Shown in pieces: positions 35,320-45,573 of a DNA stretch of 64,000 nucleotides. Position 1 is the first letter of the stretch. Every line of letters starts with the position of its first letter. The notes under the pieces are model-generated. The model was not told the DNA's origin, ran no database searches, and was given only the letters and a program-made list of their open reading frames with translations. The DNA comes from Desulfofarcimen acetoxidans DSM 771 (GTDB lineage Bacteria; Bacillota; Desulfotomaculia; Desulfotomaculales; Desulfofarciminaceae): the NCBI RefSeq assembly GCF_000024205.1, contig NC_013216.1, positions 2,108,001 through 2,172,000 of the forward strand, written 5' to 3'. A program made the position numbers and the translations under genes.

Positions 35320-35455
35320 ATGAATGCAATAAGCATGAAAATAGTCTATATATACATAAAAAACGACATAATACGCGCAAAATTAGGCATTATTTACCAA
35401 AGATATTGCCTAATTTTGTTTTTAGTGGTATGTTAATTAAATAGTTGCAAAATAA
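35320..35455 (+). promoter_or_regulatory. Upstream region and promoter of riboswitch 7
   Basis: AT-rich tract sharing words with the tract before riboswitch 5 (AATAAGCATGAAAATAG, CTATATATACAT). A promoter TTGCCT - 17 bp - TATGTT lies at about 35424-35452. Confidence 0.5.
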
Positions 35456-35461
35456 TATTTT

Positions 35462-35663
35462 CTGCTCAGGTGCTTTGATTCTATCAAGGCTTAAAAGGGA
35501 ACCGGGTGAAAATCCCGGACGGTTCGGCCACTGTGAATGGTTAGCTGCTTCCAAAATGCCACTGTGCTGCTCCGGCGCTTAAAAATTGAGTGCCTAATCA
35601 GGATGGGAAGGCGGGAGATGAGCAATGATCCATAAGTCAGGAGACCTGCCCGAGCGGAACAGC
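35462..35663 (+). promoter_or_regulatory. Cobalamin riboswitch 7
   Basis: Core words GGGTGAAAATCCCGGACGG, CGGCCACTGTGAATGG, TGCCACTG and AAGTCAGGAGACCTGCC. It is a close copy of riboswitch 5 and leads to the paralogue at 36021. Confidence 0.94.
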
Positions 35664-35762
35664 ATATATTAAACCTTCCGTGAAAAGGTGAAGTGCTGGA
35701 GTGGGTTTACTCTCTGTATGCCAGGTATTTGCGGGCTGTATCAGGCGGCATTAAATTGTTTA

Positions 35763-35796
35763 AAACCCCGGCTTCTGCGGAAGTCGGGGTTTTTTG
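35763..35796 (+). terminator. Intrinsic terminator of riboswitch 7
   Basis: AAACCCCGGCTTC / GAAGTCGGGGTTT stem with a T-tract. Between it and the next gene lie an extra inverted repeat (CCAAGAAAG / CTTTCTTGG, about 35842-35872) absent from the copy at 22237, and a leader tract (35880-35990) shared with 22262-22370. Confidence 0.9.
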
Positions 35797-36020
35797 TGCT
35801 CTAGGAAATCATAATTTCCGACGAGTACAGGTGCCTATGGTTGCCAAGAAAGTTGCTTAAATCGGCTTTCTTGGTGGATGGCAGGTTACGCCAAATATTT
35901 AAAGAAAGGGGGGATTAAGCAGAGCAGTCTTGAAAAAAGGTGTTATCTGACAGCTAACAGTTTGCAGAGGTATTTACCGTTATAAGGTATGGTGGTGAAA
36001 ATTAAAGAAAGGAGCAGCCC

Positions 36021-37175
36021 ATGAAAAAACTAAGAGGATTAAAAATAATAAACATAATATTAGTCCTGCTCATGATGCTCAGCATAGTTAATCCCGCTCT
36101 GGCGACAGGATTAACTGTCAATCCCGATCAGCCGGCGTATAGTGGAGGAGAAAAAGCCGCAGTTGCAGCATCTGTTTATGACGACGCTACGAATGCAGGT
36201 GGCGGCACAGACGGGAATTCCGACGCTAAAAGCGAGGAAAACCATGAAATTGCGGAGGATAATGACTCCGCCGGTGTCACCGAGCCCCAAAACAGCTCTG
36301 ACCAAACTGTGAGCAGCTTGGTTTATCCTGCCAATGACACCGAAAAGCAGGCTGCAAGCCTGGCTGTTGAACTCAATGATGTTAATCCGGACCTGGGAAC
36401 AGTTAAAGTTCGGGTAGTGGATAACGTACAAAGACTGGCAGGAGATTTGGCAAACATTTCTTCCGATTACCGGGAACCCTTTGGTGAAATATTGCCGTTG
36501 ACAGAAGTCGAGATTACCGAGGGGCTTACTATGCGAGGGGCCTTGGAAAAGGCTCTGGCTACAAAAAGTATAACGGTTTATGGCGCGGTAGATTATGTAA
36601 GTGGGATTGGTCCTGTTACATCTGCCGACGGAAGCAGAAAAGTTGCCAAGCTTTCCGAGTTTGACAGTGGCAGCCAGAGTGGCTGGATGGTCACACTAAA
36701 TGATTGGTTTATCAATGCGGGGGCCAATACCTTTACAGTTAAGGACGGCGATGTGGTAGAATTCTGCTACACATGCAATCTGGGGGCTGACCTTGGCTCC
36801 GGCTTTAACAACCCGGATACATCCTTAAAAGCCCTTTCCGTTAATAAAGGAGTCCTTAACCCGGTATTTGCGCCCGGAACCAAAGAATATATATTAACTC
36901 TGCCTGCAGCAACACAAATAATGGTTACTCCTACCGCTGCAAACAAAAACAATAAGGTAACAATTCAGTCGGGAGACGTAACCTATCGCAGTACAGATGA
37001 AATTGCCGTTGCAGATGAACAAGTAATCACTGTTAAATGCGGTCAGAACACCTATAAAATAACCGTAGCTGTCTCAAATAATGACCAGAGCAGTGCCGAC
37101 GCGGTCAATGATTTAATTGAGGCACGTTTACCCAGTATGATATTGCCACAAGCAACGGCATTCAAATCGAATTAA
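36021..37175 (+). CDS. N-terminal piece of a DUF4430/dockerin giant (frame-broken)
   Basis: 384 residues, closely related to the start of the protein at 22388: signal peptide (IINIILVLLMMLSIVNPALA), DUF4430 at about 125-260 (SGWMVTLNDWFINAGANTF, VKDGDVVEF), cadherin-like domain to about 360. After DLIEA the frame leaves the homologous reading and stops 17 codons later. A secreted DUF4430 fragment without dockerin could still be made, resembling the small protein at 6703. The start has AAAGGAG upstream. Confidence 0.75.
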   Translation: MKKLRGLKIINIILVLLMMLSIVNPALATGLTVNPDQPAYSGGEKAAVAASVYDDATNAGGGTDGNSDAKSEENHEIAEDNDSAGVTEPQNSSDQTVSSLVYPANDTEKQAASLAVELNDVNPDLGTVKVRVVDNVQRLAGDLANISSDYREPFGEILPLTEVEITEGLTMRGALEKALATKSITVYGAVDYVSGIGPVTSADGSRKVAKLSEFDSGSQSGWMVTLNDWFINAGANTFTVKDGDVVEFCYTCNLGADLGSGFNNPDTSLKALSVNKGVLNPVFAPGTKEYILTLPAATQIMVTPTAANKNNKVTIQSGDVTYRSTDEIAVADEQVITVKCGQNTYKITVAVSNNDQSSADAVNDLIEARLPSMILPQATAFKSN

Positions 37176-40100
37176 CCGGTGCCGGAGATTGTACGCTATC
37201 CGACGGTCATATTGATGAAAATTGGTTTGGCAACGGTTTATACAGTGAAACGCCGGTCGGTGACGCACCCCCGGTCACAGGTGCCGGCCAGACAGATCAC
37301 AGGTTCTCTTCATTGCCGGATATTCGTTTTACGGTTAAAGAAAATGCGGAATATCAACCCCAATTGTTGGCGGTAAATGTTGAAAACACGGAGGAAATCT
37401 GGCCCGGAGATGAAGTGAATATTACCGTTCCAGATCTTGATATTGCGACACTGGTTGTAAACCATACTACCATTGACCAGTCGAATATAGTCGATTTGCT
37501 AGACTCTTACACAAGTTTTGTTACCGACATTCCCGGACTGGATACTGTTAAATCGGAAAATGTTAAAGCCATTGGAGACTTAGAAAAGCTAAAAACAATC
37601 AGGTTTGTTGTGCCGGAGAATACAATACCTGGTACTTATACGATAAAAGGCGGCTATGTCTGGGTCAAATACGGACCTACCTGGTGGATGAAGCAAAAAA
37701 ACTATTTTACAACAAAGATATCTGACATTACCATTGAAGTAAAAGAACCGGATACTGATGGTCAACATGGTTCCGTAGTTATTAACAATGCAGTACTCAA
37801 AAATAGGCTGGCCCTTACTGCAGGTAAGGAAGACGGCTACGAAAAAGACTTGACCGTTAGGGATCTGGAAGCCATTACCGGTGCAGTGAATTTATCCGAC
37901 GCAGGCATCACCGATGGGGACATGGCTGTTATGCAGTATTTAAAGGGTGTTTCCTCTGTCAACCTGTCCGGTAACACAGATATTACGACGGCAACGGTGA
38001 AAAAAGTGACTTTTGATTGGACTACGGCCAAAAGCCTGGACTTCAGCGGCTGCACCGGTGTTACGGAAATAGCGGCGCAGGCTTTTGAAGAATGCAACAA
38101 TTTAACGGCTATCATCCTGCCCGAGGGTACTGCAAGTATCGGAGATAAATGTTTTCGTTCATGTAAAGAATTAATATACGTTAGCCTTCCTGATACGGTG
38201 ACAAGCATAGGGGCACAAAGCTTTATCGGTTGCACCAAACTGGCCAGCATTAGATTATCGAAAAACTTGCAAAGTATTGGAGATGAAAGTTTTGAAGGCT
38301 GTTATGCCCTTAAGGACATTGCTTTGCCGGATAGTATGACCGCTTTAGGCAAAGGAATTTTTTATGGCGTTATTTATCTTGAAAGTATCAAATTGCCGGA
38401 AAATTTGCAAAGTATCGGCCAGGATTGTTTCCGAGGCTGTAATTCCCTTTCTGACATTATCCTGCCGGATACTCTGACAACTTTGGGTGCAAACAGCCTA
38501 AGCTTTTGTTATAAGTTAAGATATCTTAAATTGCCGAACAGTTTGCAAAGTATTGGTGATGGATGTTTTAGTGGTGACTCTCTTGCTATACTTGATTTTC
38601 GTCAAACAAATTTTACAAATGTGGATACTAAATGGGGAATTCCGACTTCCGCCATTGTGCTTTTGGGAACAGATGCGCAATTTTCTCCTCTAACCGGGTC
38701 TGTTAAGCTTGGTGAGGAAACTTTAGCCATTAACCATATCATACCTCCGGATAAAACGGTGATCTGGGGCAGCAGCGACAATACTGTAGCCACAGTTGAA
38801 AACGGTGTGGTGACAGGGGTGCAAGCCGGTACCGCATTTATTTATGCGACAACCGCTGATAATACCTACAGCGGCTGCTGCCAGGTGACGGTTACGGATA
38901 GCGGCGGAGTGGTATTGCAGGAATTATCCTTATCCGGAATCACATTAAATGAAACTTTTGACCCCACAAAATATATTTATACCGCCGAAATAGCGGGGGA
39001 CGTCAGAAGCACCACCGTTATTGCCAGGGCAGCAGATACTGGTTCAATCCTGACAATAAACAATGAGGTTGTGGAGGACGGCACTCCTTCAGGAGCTATT
39101 GCTTTAAAAGCGGGTGTCAACACAATTCAGATTAAAGTAGCATCGGCAGACGGAACCGTAATCAAAAATTATACCGTCAACATCACCATGAAAGCGGTTT
39201 CTATAGGGGATGGCTATGTAGCCGTCGGTAACTCGGTGCTCCAGGAAAAACTGGCAGTTGCCGCTGGGAAAGAAAGCGGCTACACAGGTAAACTGACATT
39301 TGTTGAGCTTGCCGCTGTTACGGGAAGCATAGACCTGTCCAACGCAGGCATTACCAACGATGACATGGCTGTGATGAAATATCTGCAAGGTGTTTCCGCT
39401 ATCAATCTATCCGGCAACACTGCCATTACCTCTGCCACGGTTAAAAAAGACACCTTTGACTGGAGAACCCCAAAAAGTCTGGACTTCAGCGGCTGCACAG
39501 GTATTACCTCCATCGGCACAAATTTCCGGGAATGCTCCAACCTTACAGGGATAATGTTGCCGAATACGGTGAAAAAGGTAGATAATTATGCATTTTATAT
39601 GTGCACGGGACTTGTTGACATAGGCTTACCTGAGGGAATTACAAGTATCGGGGACTCTGCCTTTGTTGGTTGCAGTGCCCTTATCCAAATTGATTTGCCG
39701 GACAGCGTCACCGGTCTGGGAGGCAATTGCTTCGCTCTCGCAGGGTTTCAAGAAATACCTGTGCTTCCCTCCGGGATCACAGCACTTCCTAATGGTTGTT
39801 TCGCAGAATGTGCGAAATTGACCTGTGCTGCCATTCCGGATCATGTGATTTCAATTGGCAGCAACTGTTTCAATAAATGTACGGCATTAAATTATGTTGT
39901 TTTCCAAAATAATGGGATTGCAATAGCCAGTAATTGTTTTAATAATTGTACGTCTCTTGCTATTCTGGACTTGCGCAAAACAAATTTTACCAGTGTGAAT
40001 GCCGCTTGGAAAGTGCCAGGCACAACTGCGGTACTTTTTCCGGGATTAGATGCCGGATTGCCTGAGTCGGCAAATATAAAGCTGGGAGAAGAGACAGTGA

Positions 40101-42511
40101 CTATCGCCCACAGCATACCGCAGGATAAAAATGTAGTGTGGGTCAGCAGTGATACGGGAATCGCCACAGTTTCAAACGGGGTGGTGGCAGGTACTAAGTC
40201 CGGTACCGCCATTATCTGCGCGAAAACAGATGACAACAGTTACAGCGGTATTTGCAGGGTAACGGTTGCTGATACGGATAATGCCAGATTACAGGAATTA
40301 GTCCTATCAGGCATTACCTTGAAGGAAGCTTTTGACCCGTCAGTTATTTTTTATACTGCCGAAACAGGGTGTCATCTTACCGGTACCACTGTCAATGTCA
40401 GGGCGGCAGACGCGGGCTCGGCTATAAAAATCAACAACCAGATGTTAACGGACGGTGTATCTTCAGCTTTTATTCCATTAGCGCTGGGTGCCAATACAAT
40501 TCTGGTGAAAGTGACCACACCGGATGGGACGGTTACAAAAACCTATACTATTACTGTCACCATGAAAGTTGTTTTTGAAGGGGATGGTTTTGTCGCCATT
40601 AACAATTCCGCTTTCAAAAGTAAGCTGGCTATCGCGGCGGGTAAAGAAAGTGGCTACAGCGGTAATTTGACACTGACAGAGCTGGCTGCCATTACGGGTA
40701 CTATTGACTTGTCCAATGCAAGCATTAACAATGAGGATATGGCTGTGATGAAATACTTAAAAAGTGTTTCTGCCATTAATCTGAGTGGAAATACCGTTAT
40801 TACTTCCGCTGTTGTTAATGGAAGCATCTTTGATTGGACAGTGCCCAAAAGTTTGAATTTCAGCAATTGTACAGGTATTAACGGAATAACTGCAAATGCC
40901 TTTAAGGACTGCTCCAAGTTGACGGGGATAGTTTTGCCGGATACGGTGGCGAGCCTGGGGGACAACAGTTTTTACGGTTGCAAAGCTCTTACCGGAATAA
41001 ATATACCGGAGGGAGTTAACGTTATTGGCCGGGCATGTTTTAGTGCTTGTACCGGTCTTACGTCTATTACATTACCCAGTAGTGTCAATAGTCTTGGCAA
41101 CAGTGTTTTTTTAGGGTGTACTGGTTTAACAGAGGCCGACTTCAGTGGGATAGCTACAACCACTCTTAGTCCAAATATCTTCCAAGGCTGTACCGGTATT
41201 ACGGATCTAACAAAAATAAAGCTTCCCCAGGGGATAACCGGTTTGCCTGATTATTTCTTTAGCGGTTGTACCGGAATAAAGAAAATTGAGCTGCCAGACA
41301 GCATTAACAGCCTTGGTAACGGCGTTTTTCAGGAATGCACTAGTATTACAGAAATAGATCTTACGGGAATGAGTGTTTTGGGATTATCTTTGCTGCAAAA
41401 TTGCATAAACCTTAAAACAGTAAAATTGCCTCAGGGAATGACCAGTTTGCCCGCCAGTTTCTTTAAAGACTGCACTGGTTTAAATTCCATTGAACTTCCG
41501 GATAGTATAACCAGCATGGACAACAGTTGTTTTTATGGTTGTACCGGATTAAGCTCCGTTGTGCTTCCAGACAGTATAATTAGCATGGACAGCAGTTGTT
41601 TTTATGGTTGTACCAGATTAAGCTCTGTTGTGCTCCCAGACAGTATAACCAGCATAGGCAACAGTTGTTTTTACGGCTGCATAGGATTAAGCTCTATTGA
41701 GCTTCCGGAAAGCATAACTAGTCTTGGTAAAAATTGTTTTCAGAATGCCGGATTAACCTATCTTGACGTTCCAAGCAGTGTGACAAGCATAGGCAGCAGC
41801 TGTTTCAATATTGTCACGCTTACCGTTCTGAATTTGCGTACCACAGGTTTCACAAGTGTAGATGCCGGTTGGAAAGTACCCGCCGCGGCAACAGTTCTCT
41901 TGCCGGGAGCAGATGCAGGTTTGTCTTCCGGGTCGGGGATAATTAAACCCGGTGATACTTTAACCCTTACTCATGGCATCCCGAGCGGGAAAACAGTAGT
42001 TTGGGTTAGCAGCAATCCTGCCGTTGCCACCGTGGCAGAGGGTGTGGTGACGGGTATGGCCAAAGGTACCGCCGTTATCGCCGTAAAAGCCGGTGACGAT
42101 AGTTACAGCGGTGTTTGCCGGATTACGGTCGCCGATTCTGCTGCGGATCCCGTTGCTGCGGTAATAGAAATGATTGAGGCATTGCCTGCTTCCGACAACA
42201 TCACCCTGGCTGACAAAGTCAGTGTGGAAGCAGCCCGCACAGCCTATAACGCTCTTACAGAAGCGCAGCAAGGAATGGTTGTCAACCTGGCCAAGCTGAC
42301 CGAGTCGGAAACAAGAATTGCTCAGCTTATGGAAGATGAAACCGACTGTGATCTGAACAGTGACGGCAGCGTGGATGTGCTGGACATGATTCTGGTGGGC
42401 CAGCATATTGGCGAGAGCGGTACCCCCGGTTGGTGCAGCTTTGATATTAACCAGGACGGCCAGGTGAATTTATTGGACATGGTCCTGGCCGGCCAGAATT
42501 TTACGATATAA
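37121..42511 (+). pseudogene. C-terminal part of the frame-broken DUF4430/LRR/dockerin giant
   Basis: Open from 37121 to 42511 with no usable start. At 37127 it picks up FTQYDIATSNGI, matching residue 754 or so of the protein at 22388. About 1.16 kb (helical repeats and most of the shared module) is missing and the frame shifts by two. Downstream are the tail of the shared module (to 37740), LRR blocks (about 37765-38640, 39210-39990, 40580-41875), each with a BIG2 domain, two cadherin-like domains, one helical repeat (42145-42325) and a type I dockerin (DLNSDGSVDVLD, DINQDGQVNLLD). The third LRR block has near-identical consecutive repeats at 41500-41700. The long frame has not yet picked up stops, so the break is recent. 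Confidence 0.8.
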
Positions 42512-42524
42512 AGTGTTCGCTGTG

Positions 42525-42558
42525 CAACCCCCGCATATTCTGCGGGGTTGTTGTTCTT
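42525..42558 (+). terminator. Intrinsic terminator
   Basis: CAACCCC(C)GCA / TGCGGGGTTG stem then TTGTTCTTT; it ends the island. Confidence 0.8.
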
Positions 42559-42579
42559 TAGTGAAATTTACCAAAACTA

Positions 42580-42670
42580 TTGTCAAATTCTGATTATTGT
42601 GATATTTTAGACAAAATAACTGTGTGTTTTTTGTTCAGGCCGCTTTGTATTAGCAGGGCTTAGCTGTTGC
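42580..42670 (+). other. Vestigial promoter and riboswitch start
   Basis: TTGTCA - 17 bp - TATTTT (42580-42608) and then TTGTTCAGGCCGCTTTG (about 42630) followed by GGGCTTAG align with the promoter and first bases of riboswitches 5 and 7. The aptamer core is missing. A TATAAT at 42711 probably serves the citrate synthase gene instead. Confidence 0.5.
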
Positions 42671-42751
42671 ATCTTAGCCTCTTCGGGTTCTCTTTTAACT
42701 GATTATATGATATAATATGAATTAGGAATAATTATGAGTGGGGTATAATTT

Positions 42752-44113
42752 ATGCAAAAATATGAAACTTTTGAAAGAAATGCGTTGGATGAGTTTATTA
42801 AGCTGGCTCAAAAGACAAATAAGATTAATTCCGAGTTGTATGATAGATATCATGTAAAGAGAGGGCTTCGGGATCTGGACGGTAGAGGTGTGCTTGTTGG
42901 CTTGACTGAAATCGGTGAAGTACATGCCTATATCGTTGACGAAGACGATATGATACCGGTTCCGGGAAGATTATTGTACAGAGGTATTGATATAAATGAT
43001 ATTGTGGAAGGTTTTCTCAGAGAAGATCGCTATGGCTTCGAAGAAACTGCCTATTTATTGCTTTTTGGTAATTTGCCCGGCAAAAAAGAACTCAATAATT
43101 TTGAACAATTAATGTGTTCATTTCGTAAGCTGCCTGAAAACTTTGTTCGGGATATGATTCTGAAAGCTCCCAGCAGAGATATCATGAATGCTTTGGCCAG
43201 AGGTGTTTTGGCTTTGTACAGTTTTGATGAAGAGGCGGACAATACCTCAATTGAAAATGTATTTAAACAGTGTATTAAGCTCATTTCATGTTTGCCCACA
43301 CTGGCGGTATATGCCTATCAGGCTTTATCCCACTATCATTCGGATAAGAGCCTTTATATACACCCGCCAAGACTGGATTTAAGCACTGCTGAGAATATCT
43401 TGCATATGATTAGACCGGACAGTAAATTTACAAAACTTGAGGCCAAGCTTCTTGATCTCGCACTGGTGCTTCATGCCGAGCATGGTGGTGGAAACAATTC
43501 TACTTTCGCAACTCATCTCGTAACATCCTCGGGGACAGACACATATTCTACCATAGCTGCGGCACTGGGATCACTGAAGGGGCCAAGGCATGGGGGAGCA
43601 AATATTAAAGTTGTTCAAATGTTTGAAGATATGAAACGAAATGTGAATGATTGGTATGATGAAGACGAAATTGAAAACTACCTGATAAAAGTTTTAAATA
43701 AGCAAGCCTTTGATAAATCAGGACTGATTTATGGTATAGGACATGCTGTTTACTCGATATCAGATCCCAGGGCTGTCATATTAAAGGAACATGTTGCTCA
43801 ATTGGCGGAGGAAACCGGACTGGAAGATGAATATAGTCTTTATATGAAAGTTGAGAAGCTCGCACCAAAAGTAATTGGTGAATCACGAAAAATATATAAA
43901 GGTGTCAGTACAAATATTGATTTTTATTCAGGTTTTGTATATAGGATGCTTAATATACCACCTGAAATGTATACTCCAATCTTTGCTATTTCCAGAATAA
44001 CCGGATGGAGTGCGCACCGCATAGAGGAGATTGTTAATGCCGGTAAAATTATAAGACCTGCATATAAATGCGTGGCAAGAAGACGGGAGTATATTGATTT
44101 ATTAATGCGCTAA
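42752..44113 (+). CDS. Citrate/2-methylcitrate synthase family protein
   Basis: 453 residues, cytoplasmic. It joins acetyl-CoA (or another acyl-CoA) to oxaloacetate. The active-site pattern is present: His in LHAEHGGGNNSTF, His in GIGHAVYSISDPRA, Asp in STNIDFYSGFVYRML. Length and N-terminal extension (DRYHVKRGLRDLDGRGVLVGLT) fit the clostridial type of citrate synthase that groups apart from the enterobacterial one. The start follows GAGTGGGG. It stands alone with its own terminator at 44151. Substrate choice between acetyl- and propionyl-CoA cannot be told from sequence here. Confidence 0.9.
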   Translation: MQKYETFERNALDEFIKLAQKTNKINSELYDRYHVKRGLRDLDGRGVLVGLTEIGEVHAYIVDEDDMIPVPGRLLYRGIDINDIVEGFLREDRYGFEETAYLLLFGNLPGKKELNNFEQLMCSFRKLPENFVRDMILKAPSRDIMNALARGVLALYSFDEEADNTSIENVFKQCIKLISCLPTLAVYAYQALSHYHSDKSLYIHPPRLDLSTAENILHMIRPDSKFTKLEAKLLDLALVLHAEHGGGNNSTFATHLVTSSGTDTYSTIAAALGSLKGPRHGGANIKVVQMFEDMKRNVNDWYDEDEIENYLIKVLNKQAFDKSGLIYGIGHAVYSISDPRAVILKEHVAQLAEETGLEDEYSLYMKVEKLAPKVIGESRKIYKGVSTNIDFYSGFVYRMLNIPPEMYTPIFAISRITGWSAHRIEEIVNAGKIIRPAYKCVARRREYIDLLMR

Positions 44114-44150
44114 TATCTTTTCAGGAATTGTAAAATTCATATGATCGTGA

Positions 44151-44181
44151 ACGCCCGGGAATTAGTCCTGGGCGTTTTTTA
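44151..44181 (+). terminator. Intrinsic terminator
   Basis: ACGCCCGGGA / TCCTGGGCGT stem with a T-tract, after citrate synthase. Confidence 0.92.
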
Positions 44182-44219
44182 GGTAGGCAAGTAATTTCAC
44201 TAAAGGAATTTATTCCGTC

Positions 44220-45431
44220 ATGGCGAACTTTAAAAATTATTATAGGGAATATCGGGTGGTGATTGATATGCGTACAGGAATGGCGAATCTGCCTCTGCAC
44301 CCGGGAAAATGCCCATCCTGGTTATTTTCTCATATGAAGGAACTGGGCTCAGCCATAATCCGGGCAGTAGTGGAGGACTATGGTTCAAGAGAGGTTTTGG
44401 TGCGCCTGTCAGACCCTTTCTGGTTCCAGGCAATGGGCTGTGTTTTAGGTTTTGACTGGCATTCATCCGGGTTGACCACTACTGTTTGCGGTGCTTTAAA
44501 AGAAGGGTTGAAGCCTTACCAGGGAGAACTGGGTCTTTTTTTAGCCGGGGGTAAGGGAAATACTTCCCGCAAAACGCCACAGGAGATACTCACAGCCGGG
44601 GAGAAGTATGCTCTTTCCAATAACCTGCAGTCCCTGGTTTATGCCAGTAAAATGGCAGCTAAGGTTGACAGTGCTGCTTTGCAGGACGGGTACCAGCTGT
44701 ATCATCACTTTTTTGTCTTTAATTCAGCCGGCAACTGGGCTGTTGTTCAGCAGGGTATGAACGAGCTCAACTGTTATGCCAGGCGCTATCACTGGCTGGG
44801 TGAGGGGCTATCCGATTTTGTCTGCGACCCCCATTCAGGTATTTCCTGTGAACAAAAAGGCCATGTTCTGAATATGGTGGCGGCTGAAAGTGGGGAGGCC
44901 CGTGCTGCTTCTGCCCAATTAGCCCGGGAAAAGCCGGAGTTGGTTCTCAAGGTGTTGAAAAAAATGCGGCAAAAACCGGTACCTCCAGGCCGGCCGGTGC
45001 AGTTAGCCTTTGATTTTGACAGTGTTGCTGACCCGGTTCAAGGGGAACCGGATTCAATGCTTACGCTGGATTTACCGGCTGAACACCATATCCCAAATTC
45101 AGGACGGATGAATAGCATACTCTATAAAGTTTATGAGCGCCAGCCTGAGGATTTTGAGACTTTACTGTCTATGCCGGGAGTGGGGCCTGCCTCTGTTCGG
45201 GCGTTGGCCATGGTGGCTGAGCTGGTACACGGGGTAAAGTTAAGTTTCCGGGATCCGGTCAGGTATTCCTTTGCTCACGGGGGCAAGGACGGGATACCCT
45301 TCCCGGTAGACAGGGGGATCTATCGCCATACCATCAATGTTCTGGAGGGGGCATTAAAGCGGGCTAAACTTGGCCATTCAGATAAGTTGAAGGCCTTTAA
45401 AAGGCTGGCCCTTTTGCAGAAAGACGTTTAA
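44220..45431 (+). CDS. DUF763 family protein
   Basis: 403 residues, cytoplasmic. The family begins with a RTGxAxLPLHxGKxPxWLF motif, here RTGMANLPLHPGKCPSWLF, so ATG 44269 may be the true start; ATG 44220 has a weak site (AAAGGA 12 bases upstream). A helix-hairpin-helix-like segment (LLSMPGVGPASVRALAMVAEL, about 314-334) is visible, and the C-terminal YSFAHGGKDGIPFPVDR is conserved in the family. Function is unknown; the HhH-like motif suggests nucleic-acid contact. The next gene is a DNA helicase in the same direction 140 bases on. Confidence 0.8.
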   Translation: MANFKNYYREYRVVIDMRTGMANLPLHPGKCPSWLFSHMKELGSAIIRAVVEDYGSREVLVRLSDPFWFQAMGCVLGFDWHSSGLTTTVCGALKEGLKPYQGELGLFLAGGKGNTSRKTPQEILTAGEKYALSNNLQSLVYASKMAAKVDSAALQDGYQLYHHFFVFNSAGNWAVVQQGMNELNCYARRYHWLGEGLSDFVCDPHSGISCEQKGHVLNMVAAESGEARAASAQLAREKPELVLKVLKKMRQKPVPPGRPVQLAFDFDSVADPVQGEPDSMLTLDLPAEHHIPNSGRMNSILYKVYERQPEDFETLLSMPGVGPASVRALAMVAELVHGVKLSFRDPVRYSFAHGGKDGIPFPVDRGIYRHTINVLEGALKRAKLGHSDKLKAFKRLALLQKDV

Positions 45432-45573
45432 AAGACGTAAACTTTGATATACTGGAATCAGAGAATTATTTATATGAGAGGCTTTCACGGTTTTTGCCGG
45501 CAGATTAAACTATAAACAGTCAATTTGCTTTACGCCAGTTGGATAGCGCGGTATTGAGGAAGAGGGGAAAATT

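Noticed and set aside
37179-37376. 65-codon frame as a separate gene
   Set aside because: It is another frame over the broken giant gene's homologous region.
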